NCBI RefSeq assembly: GCF_965638725.1
Contig: NC_134970.1
Coordinates: 1,555,001-1,619,000, forward strand
Direction of reading: 5' to 3'
Length of the DNA stretch: 64,000 nucleotides
Source of the DNA: Aptenodytes patagonicus
Lineage: Eukaryota; Chordata; Aves; Sphenisciformes; Spheniscidae
Part shown: in pieces, positions 58,650 through 64,000 of the stretch
Numbering within the stretch: the first letter of the stretch is position 1
Layout of the letters: each line of letters begins with the position of its first letter
The notes under the pieces: model-generated
The model's input: the letters and a program-made list of their open reading frames with translations, nothing else
Databases searched by the model: none
What the model was told of the DNA's origin: nothing
Translations under genes and position numbers: made by a program

Positions 58650-60665
58650 TTCCAGAGGGGTTTATAAACCAAGACATTATTTCTTTTTCTTGTTTTAGCC
58701 AATTCAAGCTCTTTTAGCTGAATCTTACTGTTCAAATTAAAACCCTCATGTCAGGCCTTTTAAAACTTTTTATCTATGCTGCAGTTAATCCTTAAAACTT
58801 GCCATGGCTTCAGTACTTCCCTCCTAGAGCTTTCTTCAAAGAACCAGATCACAGAAATAGAGAATTTTATCTCCATCGTATCTATACAACATACCTATGT
58901 TTATACAAATAAGAGAAATGCGATCTCATACTCAAAGGTGAAGTCAAATGTCTTGTTTGACTTTCTGACACAATCTGCTTATTTACCATGTAACGCTTTG
59001 CCAGAAAAATACCAGAGGGAGCAGGTCTGCAGATGCACAGGGAATGCTTTAGAAGGGACTTAATAGACCGTTTCCACATCAAATTTCTATGAATAACCAA
59101 CAGGCACTTTACAAAACAAAACTCAGCTTTATTAAGCAAGTATTTATTGTGCAATTACAGACTTGGAAGCAGGGAATTTAGACCTTGCTGTGATTATTAT
59201 CAGACATATGGAGGTTGCTAGCAGGTTATCTTTCCTTTTGTAGCTGAAGTGAGAACTGCACAGCCTGGGCAGCTGGTTGATGCTGAACTTCAGCGTGCCG
59301 AACCCTGGGACTAACCAAAATCCAAGGACAGGATGCAGATTGTAAAAATAGCTGAGCTGCCACTGAGTAAAACTCTGCATAGCTTTGGTTTATAGGATTT
59401 ATGTTGTGCAGTGCACTTATGCATTGGACAACTAAACAATATGCAGAAAACAAAAGCTTATAGCATTGAGCGATGTCATATAGATAATATACACTGAATA
59501 TGCCTGCAGTAGCCTCAGACTTTCCCTTGCTAAAGTGCCTTCTCCCAGTTTTAACGATCCAGAAACACCCTGAGGTCACTGCATTTGATGGATTCCTGGG
59601 ACTAACATGCCGCTCGTCACCAGTCGGTCGCTGCTCTCTGGGATGCTGCTGCCCGCCTGCTCCTGGCAGGACACAGCCTCCTTTCTTGCTTGCACTGTTG
59701 ATGTCTGGCTTTGAAGCGCAGAAAAGAGTAAAACAGCCCTTCTGTTTCTGCAAGAGAGAGAATTTCAAATGAGGGTTGAACTTGGTTTCGCTAGACTGCT
59801 ACCTTCAAAATGTGCTCTGTTAATAAGCAGTAGCATGGGGGCTAGGAACAGCTTAGATCCCTTTGTGTGCCTTATTTATAAAGGGTTATTACATGTCTGA
59901 TCATTGGAATGGACCTTTTTGGAGCCTATAGTAGATCCTACTTGCATTTGTCTCTTCTATTAATCCTTTGTATTTTACAGTTCTGTTCATATAATGTCAT
60001 CAGTAGAGAGGGTCATAAAAGATGATAGGATGTAGCTCACTTTATGTAGCTTTTGTGGAGAACTATGCTAGCATATGCTCGCCTTTGAGGAACATTCTTT
60101 ATTGCAGGATCTAATAGCAATACTTCTTACTGCTCAGATATAATGTGGTGCAAATGATAATTTAGCTAGTCCAGAATTAATCCAAGCTATGGTCAAACAG
60201 GATGAAACTTTCATGATTGTACTCTGCTCACCTACAAAACGAACATCTCCATGCTCTGCTCTCTGGTAACAAAGCAACTTAAACTGACCTGCCTGGGCCG
60301 AATCTGGGAAAGGGAATGGCCCTTCAGGCTGCAGAGATGTCCTGCCTATGCTCAGTCACGCACCAGCAGCCTGTTGTCAGCCCTTTGCTCATGGTCACAG
60401 CTGAGACCCAGCTAAAAAGCCCTAATCCCAGCTGATGAAGCTGTCTGGTTCCAGTGTGATTCCCAGTGAGCAGCTTTGAATAGTTGTAGAGTTCAATATG
60501 ACAGGTCCATGCTTGGCTTCCTTTCACATGCTTCTTGGGCAACCCTGTTGTAACTGTAAAAGTTGGATTCAGAGTCACTGGACTGGCCTTAATGGAAGCT
60601 GAAAGATGGTTTCTTCCTTGAAAGATGGTTTAGTTAAGGCTTTTTCTGTTGCAAAAAACCTGTGA
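58650..60665. other. Interval between the convergent 3' ends of LAMB3 and CAMK1G
   Basis: About 2 kb with no gene recognised. Minus-strand AATAAA occurrences (for example at about 59146) could serve a longer CAMK1G 3' UTR. Open frames here show no family resemblance. Confidence 0.4.
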
Positions 60666-60670
60666 GCCAA

Positions 60671-60676
60671 TTTATT
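60671..60676 (-). terminator. Candidate proximal poly(A) signal of CAMK1G
   Basis: AATAAA on the minus strand, 134 bases past the CAMK1G stop codon. Longer 3' UTRs using distal signals are also possible. Confidence 0.45.
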
Positions 60677-60809
60677 TCATGTACAATCACTTTGCTATTT
60701 GTGCCTTTCCCTTTTTTATGCCGTAATAGGATTAATTAAAAGTAGCTAGTGATTGGATCGTGGAGCACTTACCGCTGGTGATGTGGGGAGCCCGGTGGCT
60801 GCCTCCTCA

Positions 60810-64000
<3,191 letters not shown>

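Overview
This is vertebrate nuclear DNA, almost certainly from a bird. The genes are intron-rich, the interspersed repeats are CR1-type LINE 3' ends, and the gene order matches the TRAF3IP3-HSD11B1-G0S2-LAMB3-CAMK1G block of human 1q32, read here in reverse. The species cannot be named from the sequence. Exon coordinates were worked out by hand from splice signals, reading frame and remembered human proteins. No alignment was run.

Layout, left to right: (1) the first coding exon of TRAF3IP3 (minus, 552-358), with the rest of the gene off the left edge; (2) two complete tandem HSD11B1 genes (minus), a downstream copy A (coding 7793-4592) and an upstream copy B (coding 13999-9614). Each has six coding exons, encodes 293 residues and keeps the full SDR catalytic tetrad; (3) G0S2 (minus, CDS 21255-20947) with a TATA box and CpG-island promoter; (4) about 11 kb with no gene recognised; (5) a complete LAMB3 (plus, 22 coding exons, 33434-58367, 1167 residues) with a 9 kb second coding intron; (6) the last four coding exons of CAMK1G (minus, 63231-60810), tail-to-tail with LAMB3 and running off the right edge.

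The genes are neighbours, not a pathway. HSD11B1 is an ER glucocorticoid reductase/dehydrogenase, G0S2 restrains triglyceride lipolysis, LAMB3 is the laminin-332 beta chain of epithelial basement membrane, CAMK1G is a lipid-anchored CaM kinase, and TRAF3IP3 is a TRAF3-binding adaptor.

I found no CRISPR array, operon, recognisable virus-derived element or undescribed multigene system. The points most worth checking are the HSD11B1 pair (steroid-site divergence at residue 177, a local high-identity tract in exon 4, a GC-saturated last exon inside a CpG island), the small CAAX-encoding terminal exon of CAMK1G with a stop codon sitting across the preceding splice donor, and several AT-rich blocks that look like candidate conserved non-coding elements.
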